From positions 434,001 to 498,000 of the forward strand of contig JAFKHH010000011.1 of assembly GCA_017306865.1 (NCBI GenBank): a stretch of DNA of 64,000 nt. Reading direction: 5' to 3'. Made by a program: the position numbers and the translations under genes. The notes beneath the pieces are model-generated. The model saw only the letters and a list, made by a program, of their open reading frames with translations, was not told the origin of the DNA and did no database searches. Shown here in pieces: positions 25,384 through 33,957 of the stretch (the first letter of the stretch is position 1; each line of letters opens with the position of its first letter). The DNA comes from Filimonas sp. Its GTDB lineage: Bacteria; Bacteroidota; Bacteroidia; Chitinophagales; Chitinophagaceae.

Positions 25384-25986
25384 ATGATGAAAATATTACT
25401 GGTAGCAATACAAAAAAACTTGGTAGAGGCTTGGGAAACTTTTTTCTCCGGCCAAAAGGATGTTGAAATTGTAGAAGCTGACATAACAAAAGTGAAATGC
25501 GATGCAATTGTAAGTCCCGCAAATTCATTTGGCTTTATGGATGGCGGATTAGATTACGCTTTGTCAGAGAGATTTGGTTGGGATTTAGAAAAGAAATTGC
25601 AGCAACAAATCAAGGAATTACCAGAAGGTGAATTATTGGTCGGTCAATCAATATTAATGGAAACAGCAGATAAAGATATTCCGTATCTTATTTCCGCACC
25701 TACTATGCGCGTACCCACAAATTTTAATATTGATACTTCACTGAATGCTTATCTAGCTATGAAAGCTGCATTGATCAGAGCTCAAAATACAGCAGGTATT
25801 AGTTCTGTGGCTATTCCTGGTTTGTGTACTGGCGTTGGACGTATGCAACCTATGATTGCAGCAAGACAAATGAATATAGCCTATAAGGAAATCATTTTGG
25901 GACATAAAATGGATTTCTCCACTTTTGGTGAAGCGCAGAAATATCATTGGAATATCAATCCGCAAGGAATGATCTGGACGCATTAA
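25384..25986 (+). CDS. Macro domain-containing protein
   Basis: The product is 200 residues from the double ATG at 25384/25387; a TTG further upstream is also in frame but has no support. The domain opens with VEIVEADITKVKCDAIVSPANSFGFMDGG, where the Asn and the Gly-rich loop match the ADP-ribose-binding site of macro domains. The later VAIPGLCTGVGRM matches the second binding loop. It probably binds or hydrolyses ADP-ribose or a derivative such as ADP-ribosyl adducts. No DarT-like or other ADP-ribosyltransferase partner is visible nearby. The neighbours are DUF4262 and two unknown proteins. Confidence 0.85.
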   Translation: MMKILLVAIQKNLVEAWETFFSGQKDVEIVEADITKVKCDAIVSPANSFGFMDGGLDYALSERFGWDLEKKLQQQIKELPEGELLVGQSILMETADKDIPYLISAPTMRVPTNFNIDTSLNAYLAMKAALIRAQNTAGISSVAIPGLCTGVGRMQPMIAARQMNIAYKEIILGHKMDFSTFGEAQKYHWNINPQGMIWTH

Positions 25987-26017
25987 ACACTTGTAAGCAT
26001 TCTAAATAAAGGAACTC

Positions 26018-26025
26018 TAATTTTG
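26018..26025 (+). promoter_or_regulatory. -7 box (TAATTTTG) upstream of the unknown exported protein
   Basis: Exact TAnnTTTG match ten bases before the ATG at 26036; a TTG at 25991 could be part of a weakly spaced -33 element. Confidence 0.4.
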
Positions 26026-26035
26026 GATATATTTT

Positions 26036-26734
26036 ATGAGCAGAAAGCATTTGTTTCTTTTGGTGATCTCTATTTCAAGTCTTATATCAGCAATCGCACA
26101 GGCAAAAAAAGGTTATAAAGTGTACGTTAATTGGGGTAAAGAAGGTTTGTGTAATTCGACAATCGTTTTATTTAGTGATAGTACTTACTGTAATGAAAGT
26201 GGTTGCGAAGCTTCATCTAGATTTTCTTTTGGTAAATGGCGCCAAGTAAAGAATAATATTCAGTTTACGCCTTCTAATCCACGCACGTATAATTTTATTT
26301 CAAAAGTAGAGAAAAATAGATCAGATGTTGATAGTATAAAAGTTGTCATTTGTGACAGAGACGGTAATAATATTTCGGACAAAGTTACCTTAGGATTGTA
26401 TGTGAAAGATGTAGGGCTGTTTGCAATGAGATGGAAAGAGGCTGAGCAGGAATGGTCTGGAATAAAAAGAAGTAATAGTGTCATTCAATTGTTGTCATTC
26501 ATGTATTTGTTTAAGCAAACAATAGAAATTCCAATGTCGGATAGTGCCAATGTTTATAAAGTTTATTTGAATTTTAGTCATTGGAATTTTCGAAATCAGT
26601 CAACATGGAGTAATGTTAATGTTTTTTCATTGGTGAAAAAAAAGAGCAAATTGGTATCGCCATATCCCGACGTGATTAACAAAAGGGGAAATTTGATACC
26701 GAGGGAATATGTATTTGAAAAAGAAATACAATAA
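26036..26734 (+). CDS. Hypothetical exported protein
   Basis: The product is 232 residues with a signal peptide that should be cleaved after ...ISAIAQA (about residue 23). The mature part starts with KKGYKVYVNWGKEGLCNSTIVLFSD and has a Cys pair in CNESGCEAS, which could form a disulfide. Codons and base composition are AT-rich compared with housekeeping genes nearby. No family was recognised. It sits between the macro-domain gene and another small unknown gene. Confidence 0.65.
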   Translation: MSRKHLFLLVISISSLISAIAQAKKGYKVYVNWGKEGLCNSTIVLFSDSTYCNESGCEASSRFSFGKWRQVKNNIQFTPSNPRTYNFISKVEKNRSDVDSIKVVICDRDGNNISDKVTLGLYVKDVGLFAMRWKEAEQEWSGIKRSNSVIQLLSFMYLFKQTIEIPMSDSANVYKVYLNFSHWNFRNQSTWSNVNVFSLVKKKSKLVSPYPDVINKRGNLIPREYVFEKEIQ

Positions 26735-26831
26735 ATATTCTTTATTATTTTCTCGTAGCATCTTCTACTCTCACTTTTGTAAGTAAAGAGATAGGAGAAA
26801 AGTAAATATAATTATCTTAATTATAGATAAA

Positions 26832-27164
26832 ATGAATAAGCATGAATTTACGTTATGGTTGGAATTTGAATTGTTCGGTGATGAATACGATGTGAAAAAT
26901 GAGTTTTGTAATATTCATGTAGGGATGCCAGATGGGCGACATTATGGATTAAATGTGTGGACATATCAATATTTACAAACTGCTATTGCGGAGGGTAAAA
27001 AATCTGGTAACAACCTTAATGGGCTTTATCAAATACCGCCAGATTTGTTTGTTGAGGAATTGACACGCGAATGCATAGAACAAACAATAGCTGATCTTTT
27101 AAAAATTGGAGATTTAGAAAAAGTATTGAACCCGAGTGTGTATAGCAGCATGAACCAAAAATAA
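26832..27164 (+). CDS. Small hypothetical protein (immunity-protein-like size)
   Basis: The product is 110 residues, acidic and cytoplasmic. Its sequence has a conserved-looking core: MPDGRHYGLNVWTYQYL, then IPPDLFVEELTRECIEQTIADLL. I believe similar small proteins are common in Bacteroidota but cannot name a family. Size, composition and company (DUF4262, macro domain, unknowns) are those of immunity-type accessory genes, but no toxin gene is visible in the window. It ends 49 bases before a terminator shared with the phosphatase gene. Confidence 0.7.
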   Translation: MNKHEFTLWLEFELFGDEYDVKNEFCNIHVGMPDGRHYGLNVWTYQYLQTAIAEGKKSGNNLNGLYQIPPDLFVEELTRECIEQTIADLLKIGDLEKVLNPSVYSSMNQK

Positions 27165-27212
27165 GCACACGACATTTTTCTTTTAGCAAATAATAAATGG
27201 TATATAAACTAA

Positions 27213-27234
27213 AAGGCTTCCCTTGGGAAGCCTT
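27213..27234. terminator. Short bidirectional hairpin between convergent genes
   Basis: AAGGCTTCCC-TT-GGGAAGCCTT, a perfect 10-bp stem between stops at 27164 (+) and 27267 (-). An AACAATT phrase follows. Confidence 0.7.
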
Positions 27235-27266
27235 AAACAATTTATCCATTCAACAATTAATCAATT

Positions 27267-28916
27267 CTATTTAAGCACATCCTCTATCACATGGCCCACA
27301 CAACCGTTAGGCATTTGAATGTGTAACAACGCAGCCACAGTAGGGGCGATGTCTGTCATATATACTTCCCGGTTCAGTTTGCCTTTTTTAATGCCCCAGC
27401 CATACCATAGCAAAGGAATGTGTGAGTCATAAGGATTCCACAAACCGTGCGTAGTACCTGTAGCGCCGCCATCTATATAACCTGGTTTTAAAATAAACTG
27501 GATATCACCACTACGCAACGGATAATAACCATTCGCCATTCTATCGCGTAATGTTGCATTCAATGGAGTCGTCATCAATTTATTTAATTCAAATACATTG
27601 GCAACAGCTTCTTGTTTTTTCAGGTAGTCAATAACCCAGTTTACAATACCATCACGATCCAGGTCAGCAGAGTCGATCAAAGGATGATTCAAATGGATCT
27701 GGTAGTTATAATCGTTCAGGATGATATTGTCCTTACCAAATTTTGCTTTCAATTCAGTATTCATGTTTTTTACCAGGCCATCACCAAATGTGCCACCCGG
27801 CAAATTGTTCTCTTTTAAGAAACCTGGTATGTGCGATACACCATGATCTGCTGTTAAGAAAACAGTGTATTGATTTTTGCCTACATAGCTGTCAAGAAAG
27901 TCAAAGAATTTACCTAACGTTTCGTCCAGCTTTACATAATCATCCAGTTGCTCCCAGGAGTTAGGGCCAAAGGCATGACCGATATAGTCAGGAGAAGAAA
28001 AGCTAACTGCGAGGAAATCTGTATTCGAACCTTTGCCTAATTTTTCTGCAAGTACAGCGGCCTTAGCCATCTCAGCCGTTAACGTATTACCGTATGGTGT
28101 AGTAGAAATTTTGCTATAATCCTTCTCTGCAAATTGAGCCAGCTCGTAAGGGAAGCCTAGCGCTTCTTTACCAAAAGGTTTGGCCTCAAATTTTTTAATA
28201 TCATCTGTACAGTATTCTGCATACACTTCATTTTTCAGTGACAAATTCCAGTTCAGTTGATATAAAGAATCAACCAGTTTTCTATTGTTGAAGTGTTCCA
28301 CCCATTCAGGTAGTTCGTTCATGTAGTAAGAACTGGTTACAAATTTTCCTGTTTTACTATCATACCAAAATGCGCCATTGGCTGCATGCCCCGCCGGTAA
28401 AATAGCGCCGCGGTCTTTCAATGCAATACCGATCGTTTTGCTTTTGAAATTGCTCGCCATCCTTAGTTCATCCGTAACCGTATTGGTAAACATATTTCGC
28501 GGGCTCATCTGGCCTGTTTCTGCTGATGTAGTGCCAACACCGGAAACCGTTTTGTCTTCTGCGCAATACACGCTTTTGCGTTGCAACTGGTCGTACCATG
28601 AGTTGCCTACAATGCCATGTATGTTAGGCACACTGCCTGTGTACACACAGGTATGACCTGCTGCTGTAACGGTCGGCGTATAAGGAATGAATGTGTTTTC
28701 GCAACTGAAGCCTTCGTTCAGCATTCTTTTGAAGCCACCTGTAGGTTTGAATACATTACCAAAGCGGTACAGGTAATCCCAGCGCATCTGGTCTATGACG
28801 ATGCCTACAACCAGTTTTGGGCTGTTGGACGCAACAGGAGCGGGAGTTACGTTTTTTTTCTGACCAAAGGCGGTAAAACTGACAAACGCAAGGAGAAATA
28901 AAGCCGATTTTTTCAT
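27267..28916 (-). CDS. pafA: PafA-type alkaline phosphatase, secreted
   Basis: The product is 549 residues with a signal peptide (MKKSALFLLAFVSFTAFGQ). After GIVIDQMRWDYLYRF (metal Asp) comes the nucleophile region PTVTAAGHTCVYTGS (PTVT at 81-84), then IHGIVGNSWYD with the Asn ligand of substrate phosphate. LKDRGAILPAGH has the Lys-Asp-Arg that distinguishes PafA monoesterases from diesterases. Metal ligands follow in SSPDYIGHAFGP and TADHGVSHIP. It should hydrolyse phosphomonoesters in the periplasm, independent of high phosphate in known relatives. No pho box was sought. It is transcribed alone. Confidence 0.92.
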   Translation of the reverse strand: MKKSALFLLAFVSFTAFGQKKNVTPAPVASNSPKLVVGIVIDQMRWDYLYRFGNVFKPTGGFKRMLNEGFSCENTFIPYTPTVTAAGHTCVYTGSVPNIHGIVGNSWYDQLQRKSVYCAEDKTVSGVGTTSAETGQMSPRNMFTNTVTDELRMASNFKSKTIGIALKDRGAILPAGHAANGAFWYDSKTGKFVTSSYYMNELPEWVEHFNNRKLVDSLYQLNWNLSLKNEVYAEYCTDDIKKFEAKPFGKEALGFPYELAQFAEKDYSKISTTPYGNTLTAEMAKAAVLAEKLGKGSNTDFLAVSFSSPDYIGHAFGPNSWEQLDDYVKLDETLGKFFDFLDSYVGKNQYTVFLTADHGVSHIPGFLKENNLPGGTFGDGLVKNMNTELKAKFGKDNIILNDYNYQIHLNHPLIDSADLDRDGIVNWVIDYLKKQEAVANVFELNKLMTTPLNATLRDRMANGYYPLRSGDIQFILKPGYIDGGATGTTHGLWNPYDSHIPLLWYGWGIKKGKLNREVYMTDIAPTVAALLHIQMPNGCVGHVIEDVLK

Positions 28917-29107
28917 TATGGATGATTAAGGAGCTGTGAAAATAAAGAAGAACAGGCCTTGGAGCGCGTTATTTTTTTATAACCAGTTGGTTACAGATGC
29001 TAATTAGCCCACAAGTTGACCGATAACTTATGGCGGCTTCGCCGCTAATGTGCATGAAAAGTGTTAAAATGATGCTGGTTTACGGCTTCCAATAGGCGCG
29101 TATTCGT

Positions 29108-29115
29108 TATTTTTG
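29108..29115 (+). promoter_or_regulatory. -7 box (TATTTTTG) of the alpha-oxoamine synthase gene
   Basis: Exact TAnnTTTG match, 80 bases before the ATG at 29196, giving a leader of roughly 75 bases. A small GGCGGCTTCGCCGC hairpin lies 60-75 bases further upstream. Confidence 0.5.
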
Positions 29116-29195
29116 CAACAGGTTTTTACTAAGTTATTGAATATGAATGCACTTATTCAATATTATTTTTAGTTTATTAAAATTCACTTAAACGT

Positions 29196-30455
29196 ATGGC
29201 AGATATTTTTGAAAGGCTAATTAAGAACTACGGCCCGATTGGCCAACATCGCGAAAGAGCACATGGATATTTTGCATTCCCTAAGCTGGAAGGTGAAATT
29301 GGTAGCCGCATGAAGTTTCGCGGAAAGGAAATGATCGTTTGGAGTCTTAATAACTATCTCGGCCTGGCAAATCATCCTGAAATACGTAAAGTAGATGCTG
29401 ATGCAGCTAAAGAGTTTGGCCTCGCATTGCCTATGGGCGCGCGTATGATGAGTGGTAACAGTAACTACCATGAGCAATTGGAGAAAGAGCTGGCAGAGTT
29501 TGAAGGTAAAGAAGATACTATCCTGATGAACTTCGGTTACCAGGGTATTATGAGTACAATAGATGCAGTATGCGGCCGTCATGACGTAATTGTGTACGAT
29601 GCGGAAAGCCATGCTTGCATAATAGACGGTTTACGTTTGCACCCGGGACATAGGTATGTGTATAAGCACAACGATATAGAAGATTTTGAAAAACAAATGG
29701 AGCGTGCAACTGCGCTGATCCAGAAACAAAAAACCGGCGGTATCCTTGTGATTACTGAAGGTGTATTTGGCATGGGCGGTGACCAGGGTAAATTGAAAGA
29801 GATCGTTGATCTGAAGAAAAAATTTGAATTCCGCTTACTGGTGGATGATGCACACGGTTTTGGTACGCTGGGTAAAACAGGTGCAGGTGCAGGTGAGGAG
29901 CAAGGTTGCCAGGATGGTATAGACCTGTATTTTTCTACATTCGCCAAATCAATGGCATCTATTGGTGCATTCCTATCAGGCCCACGCGTGATCATTGATT
30001 ATATCCGTTATAATATCCGCTCACAGATCTTTGCGAAAAGCTTACCAATGCCGTTGGTATTTGGTAACCTGAAACGACTTGATATGTTGCGTACAATGCC
30101 TGAACTGAAAGAGAAATTGTGGAGCAACGCAATGAAACTGCAGAAGGGTTTGAAAGAAAGAGGTTTTGATATTGGCAAAACAGATTCTGTAGTTACACCG
30201 ATCTATATGAAAGGTGGGGTAGAAGAAGCAACAGCTATGGTGATGGACTTGCGTGAGAACTATGGGATCTTCTGTTCCATTGTAGTGTATCCTGTTATTC
30301 CAAAAGGTCACATCATTTATCGTTTGATCCCTACAGCAGCACATACAGATGCAGACATAGAACAAACGCTTACTGCATTCAGCGAAACAAAAGCGAAACT
30401 GGATGCCGGTGCGTACAAAGTGGAAGCTATACCTGATATGGCTGATGCGAGATAA
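29196..30455 (+). CDS. PLP-dependent alpha-oxoamine synthase (serine palmitoyltransferase/CFAT-like)
   Basis: The product is 419 residues, full length for the family (SPT, KBL, BioF, ALAS). SLNNYLGLANHP is the family's N-terminal motif. The PLP-binding region has VTEGVFGMGGDQG, VDDAHGFGTLGKTGAG and the Schiff-base lysine in FSTFAKSMASIGAF. In Bacteroidota such enzymes condense serine with a long-chain acyl donor for sphingolipids, or cysteate for sulfonolipids. The N-terminus (ERLIKNYGPIGQHRERAHGY) differs from the classical Sphingobacterium SPT, so I do not choose between them. It stands alone and is followed by a hairpin at 30491. Confidence 0.8.
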   Translation: MADIFERLIKNYGPIGQHRERAHGYFAFPKLEGEIGSRMKFRGKEMIVWSLNNYLGLANHPEIRKVDADAAKEFGLALPMGARMMSGNSNYHEQLEKELAEFEGKEDTILMNFGYQGIMSTIDAVCGRHDVIVYDAESHACIIDGLRLHPGHRYVYKHNDIEDFEKQMERATALIQKQKTGGILVITEGVFGMGGDQGKLKEIVDLKKKFEFRLLVDDAHGFGTLGKTGAGAGEEQGCQDGIDLYFSTFAKSMASIGAFLSGPRVIIDYIRYNIRSQIFAKSLPMPLVFGNLKRLDMLRTMPELKEKLWSNAMKLQKGLKERGFDIGKTDSVVTPIYMKGGVEEATAMVMDLRENYGIFCSIVVYPVIPKGHIIYRLIPTAAHTDADIEQTLTAFSETKAKLDAGAYKVEAIPDMADAR

Positions 30456-30490
30456 TTATCGGAAGTTTTAAGTTGATTGTTTTATAAAAG

Positions 30491-30518
30491 AAAGCGTTCT
30501 GTTTACAGGGCGCTTTTT
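30491..30518 (+). terminator. Terminator of the alpha-oxoamine synthase gene
   Basis: The stem AAAGCGTTCTG-TTTA-CAGGGCGCTTT has 11 pairs (two G-T) and is followed by TTTTA, 36 bases after the stop. Confidence 0.7.
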
Positions 30519-30585
30519 TATGTATATGCACTGGAGAGCCGGAGAGAGTGATAAAGTGATTGGCTTTGAACATATCGAAGGATTA

Positions 30586-31395
30586 CTACATCTGTAAATT
30601 AATAACAACTCGTTCAGGCACAACAAGAGAGACTTGTCTTTCACATGTCAGCTTTGAATCAGCATTTAGACCTGCTATAGTATTTTCATTATAAATAATA
30701 TCACCTTGTCGGAATAAATAATAAGCATAATTCCATAGAAGACCTGCAACATTATTTTCACGAATATTTCGAAATCTAAGTTGAAAGTCACATAGTCCTA
30801 AATTAGAAAGGCCGACGGTATCCATCAATTGTTCGTTGCTATTGGTTATATTGAAAAGCCGAACATTGCAAAGAGCAAATAATATTTCCTTGTTGTCGCT
30901 ATCCCATCTTTCTATAAGGCTTAAAGGTGAAATTAATTTTTGTGCGCTCGCTATATAAATAGCTTGTGGTTTTAATGCTTTAGAGACTGCTGTAAGGAAA
31001 TTTATGAAAAGATGCGCTCTATTTTTATAATCTAACATTCTTGTCATAAGATCTGTAACAACAACTTCATAGTTGCAGCTAGCGGCTATAGTGGTTGCTT
31101 CCGGCCAATGCCAATTTTGTTGTAATGCCTCGGGGGGTAAAATAATTTCTTCTTTCCCTGCATCCGGTAGAAGGAGTGTACATTGAGCAGGAATAGTAGC
31201 ATCCTTTAGTTTAACTAATATATCCGGGAAAAAGAACATGCAGGGATCCGGATTATCCACTGATGCGAAATAATTTTTTAATTCAGCAAGTATTTTTTTA
31301 ACGTCTAAAATGGGCTTACCAACAAACAGAAGTTTTGCAGAAAGCATTTCAGGAAAATTTTCCAGTTCATCGTTTGTTTCTTCTTCTATCCTCAT
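30586..31395 (-). CDS. DUF4261 domain-containing protein
   Basis: The product is 269 residues, cytoplasmic. The C-terminal half matches DUF4261 as I know it: CNVRLFNITNSNEQLMDTVG, LGLCDFQLRFRNI, then LLWNYAYYLFRQGDII and a final VVPERVVINL. The N-terminal half has an SAKLLFVGKPILDVKKILAEL segment common to these proteins. Function is unknown; the domain often accompanies accessory and polymorphic-toxin-type loci. It is the third gene of an AT-rich operon of three (32913 to 30586), starting 26 bases after the stop of the preceding gene. Confidence 0.75.
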   Translation of the reverse strand: MRIEEETNDELENFPEMLSAKLLFVGKPILDVKKILAELKNYFASVDNPDPCMFFFPDILVKLKDATIPAQCTLLLPDAGKEEIILPPEALQQNWHWPEATTIAASCNYEVVVTDLMTRMLDYKNRAHLFINFLTAVSKALKPQAIYIASAQKLISPLSLIERWDSDNKEILFALCNVRLFNITNSNEQLMDTVGLSNLGLCDFQLRFRNIRENNVAGLLWNYAYYLFRQGDIIYNENTIAGLNADSKLTCERQVSLVVPERVVINLQM

Positions 31396-31421
31396 AATTT
31401 AATAATTGTATGTTTAACGGA

Positions 31422-31745
31422 TTACTTTTTTATTTTTTCAAATAAAGGATGAATTGATAATATTTCATCTATTGCATTGATGCAAGCTTCATTATCTGAC
31501 ATAATAAAAGCGATTTGCCATGTGTCCACAGAAACTTCAATTTTTCCTTTATCTGTCATAATAATTGCCATCGCCTCATCATTCATCCATAAATCCATAA
31601 CTCCATCTATAATTGGATGCAAGGTTTGCAAAGCATCAAGAAGTGCATGGATAAATGCAGCGGCATTAGGTACATGCGGAAATTCAAATAAGAGTTTGTC
31701 AGAGTTGTATGCAGGCCTTCGCTTGTATGTATATAATAATGCCAT
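31422..31745 (-). CDS. Small hypothetical protein in the DUF4261 operon
   Basis: The product is 107 residues, acidic and without membrane segments. It begins MALLYTYKRRPAYNSDKLLF and has a patch MDLWMNDEAMAIIMTDKGKIEV that looks like paired beta strands. No family was recognised. The middle position in the operon, ten bases after the stop of the 385-residue gene and 26 bases before the DUF4261 gene, suggests the three proteins work together. Confidence 0.7.
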   Translation of the reverse strand: MALLYTYKRRPAYNSDKLLFEFPHVPNAAAFIHALLDALQTLHPIIDGVMDLWMNDEAMAIIMTDKGKIEVSVDTWQIAFIMSDNEACINAIDEILSIHPLFEKIKK

Positions 31746-31755
31746 TGGTTGTTTA

Positions 31756-32913
31756 TTACAATGTAATCAGCGGCGCACCAAAACTTGCTGTATCCAGCGA
31801 CTCTTTTGTAGCGCCATCGTTTAGAGCATTGTTGTATGCATTAAACTCCGCACTATGAGATAACAGGTTAATAAAGTGTTCTCTGTTCGGCATGCTGTTC
31901 GTTAAGGCATCATAAGCCATGGTATAAGCTGCCGCAAAGATCGGCTCGTCCATTAAGATGATATCTGTCTCTTTCTCTGTAATAAGTATTGCAATTGGTG
32001 AAAACTTTGCTTTACTGTTTTGCTCAAGGAAAGCTCTTCCGAAAGCAAGCGGAATAAATGCGTAGGCTTTAGCCGCATCTACTTCAGTAAAGCCATCCTC
32101 TTGTAATATTTTATGAATATCCAGGATCTCGCGGCTGGCATTACACGCAATAATAGTTGCAGCCCTCGCAACATCAAATGCTGGTTTTAGTATAATGAAT
32201 ATGCGGAATGAGAAAAAACTATCAGCAACAGGATAATCCATCTTTTGAACCTGTGACTCTATTGCAGACCAGTTAGCATTATCCAAAAGAATTTCAGAAC
32301 CATACACTTGGGTTGCATCAGCGCCACGATAAAATCTGATCCAGTGAATGCCCGGTGGTAAAGGTTGCTGTTTTATAATCGCATCCAGGTCAGTTAGCCA
32401 TTGTGTAGAAAATGATGCAGGCATGGTGCCTTTGGTTATAATAGGGCTTAAGAATGCTGTATATTGATGACCCTCTATAGTCCATATTTCCATGTCTACT
32501 TGTTTTCCCTGGTCTTTATGGAAAAATGCTGCAAGCATAACGTGTAATGAGTTCATTGCAAAATTTTTCCATGCATCAGCTATTGCTGTTGTAGCGTCAT
32601 CTCCTATACCTGTACAAGATTCCATGATTGTTTTACCAAACCCAACTTCAAGACAAAAGTCTAACTGTAAAATCAATACAGGTCCTTCCGCTCTTCTAAA
32701 CAATCGCGCATGCGCGGTGATATGTTGTGCTTCAAAGCGCAATTCATTATCAATTAACGTACAGGGTACATCATGATTTTTGAACAAATTCAGCGGTACA
32801 GTCATATCCAACAAATGCGTTATTTCTCCTACAGGAGTAGTTGCAGCAGTAAATTGTACTGAAGTGTTTGATGTTTGCTCTGAACGTTTTTTAAAAAAGC
32901 TAAAAATTCCCAT
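31756..32913 (-). CDS. Hypothetical cytoplasmic protein (possibly DUF6348-like)
   Basis: The product is 385 residues. It begins MGIFSFFKKRSEQ, a start seen in many accessory cytoplasmic proteins. The first half has VLILQLDFCLEVGFGKTIME followed by SCTGIGDDATTAIADAWKNF, which reminds me of DUF6348 (weak). The second half has ILITEKETDIILMDEPIFAA and no recognised domain. It is the first gene of the three-gene operon with the DUF4261 protein. The 239-base gap upstream of its start holds a degenerate CTTTGCG/CTTCGTG phrase and no gene. Confidence 0.65.
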   Translation of the reverse strand: MGIFSFFKKRSEQTSNTSVQFTAATTPVGEITHLLDMTVPLNLFKNHDVPCTLIDNELRFEAQHITAHARLFRRAEGPVLILQLDFCLEVGFGKTIMESCTGIGDDATTAIADAWKNFAMNSLHVMLAAFFHKDQGKQVDMEIWTIEGHQYTAFLSPIITKGTMPASFSTQWLTDLDAIIKQQPLPPGIHWIRFYRGADATQVYGSEILLDNANWSAIESQVQKMDYPVADSFFSFRIFIILKPAFDVARAATIIACNASREILDIHKILQEDGFTEVDAAKAYAFIPLAFGRAFLEQNSKAKFSPIAILITEKETDIILMDEPIFAAAYTMAYDALTNSMPNREHFINLLSHSAEFNAYNNALNDGATKESLDTASFGAPLITL

Positions 32914-33152
32914 GTATTAAGCGGTTGTAAATTTGATAATAATGTTCATTATCTTTTAATGATTATACGTAAAGCTATTTTTGATATACTAAACGGAAAT
33001 CTACCCGTTTTTATTTGCCTTAGATTCCAAAAAATATGGAGAGACTTCACTAATATGCTAAACAGCAGTATGGTCGGTTAGCGAGAACTCTAACCTCAGC
33101 GATGATATTCTTTGCGTCCTTTGCGAAACTTCGTGCCTTCGCGTGAAATCCC

Positions 33153-33872
33153 TCACTTCATTTTCTTCAACGTTTTAAAATCCAGGTCCAGCAATGCATA
33201 CGATGTTGCTGTCTTATAGAAGTAATGCCACCATTCGGTGGAAAGCGCCGTAAAGCCGTACTTCTCCATTGTTGTTTTTAGTAGTGTTCTATTCGCCAGT
33301 GTTACACTATCCAGTTGCATATAGTTGTGGTGTGCCTTTTCCGTGAAGTCATCAAAAGGCGTCGGCATTTTTAATTCCTGCCCTGTTTTTAAATTGACCA
33401 GCGTTATATCTACCGCAATACCCCGGTTATGGCCGCTGCCGTTTGCAGGGTTTGCCGCATAGCGATCATCAGGCACGATCTCCCACATTTTTTCTGTAAC
33501 ATGATAAGGACGGTAGGCATCAAAAAATTTGAGAGATAGACCCTTAGATTTCAATTCAGCCTGTACCTGGGCCAATGCCTTAGCTACCGGCAATAATACA
33601 TAGGCCTCCGGCGTTTGATAAAGAACGGTATGCGTAAAATTGTCCGGAGTGGCATATTTCCAATCTGTTAGTGTAGGAGATACCCATTTTTTTACCGGGA
33701 CCAGTTGTTGATTAGTGTCAGAAGTTATAAGTTTTTGATAATCAGTGATGTTTTTTATGATTAACAAGCCGTATTTGTTTTTTGGCACAGCATTTGGCGA
33801 TTGGGCAAGGCTTTGTAACGAAAACAAAACACCCGATAACCCGATTATTGCTTTGAAATAGTTATTTTTCAT
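33153..33872 (-). CDS. D-Ala-D-Ala dipeptidase (VanX-like, M15D), exported
   Basis: The product is 239 residues from the ATG at 33872; an in-frame ATG-like start 11 codons upstream lacks a signal. The signal peptide (MKNNYFKAIIGLSGVLFSLQSLAQ) places it in the periplasm. The zinc motif GSGHNRGIAVDITL (SxHxxGxAxD) and the late TEWWHY motif, with the catalytic Glu and third ligand His, are intact. FFDAYRPYHV has the Arg seen in the VanX active site. It should cleave D-Ala-D-Ala dipeptide, most likely in peptidoglycan turnover rather than vancomycin resistance, since no vanHA genes are near. RlpA is divergent, 85 bases away. Confidence 0.9.
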   Translation of the reverse strand: MKNNYFKAIIGLSGVLFSLQSLAQSPNAVPKNKYGLLIIKNITDYQKLITSDTNQQLVPVKKWVSPTLTDWKYATPDNFTHTVLYQTPEAYVLLPVAKALAQVQAELKSKGLSLKFFDAYRPYHVTEKMWEIVPDDRYAANPANGSGHNRGIAVDITLVNLKTGQELKMPTPFDDFTEKAHHNYMQLDSVTLANRTLLKTTMEKYGFTALSTEWWHYFYKTATSYALLDLDFKTLKKMK

Positions 33873-33957
33873 ATTGTGAGTTGGGTTTAAAGGTATCAAA
33901 ATCAATGATCAGCAGGCGTTAAAACCAGTTGACATTTCAAATACAAATATCCTCATT

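Noticed and set aside
28981-29195. tRNA or riboswitch in the leader before the alpha-oxoamine synthase gene
   Set aside because: Only a small GGCGGC-TTC-GCCGC hairpin is present; there is no cloverleaf or known aptamer pattern.
33153-33872. Vancomycin-resistance dipeptidase (vanX)
   Set aside because: The domain matches VanX, but there is no vanH, vanA or regulator; Bacteroidota carry such enzymes for wall turnover.
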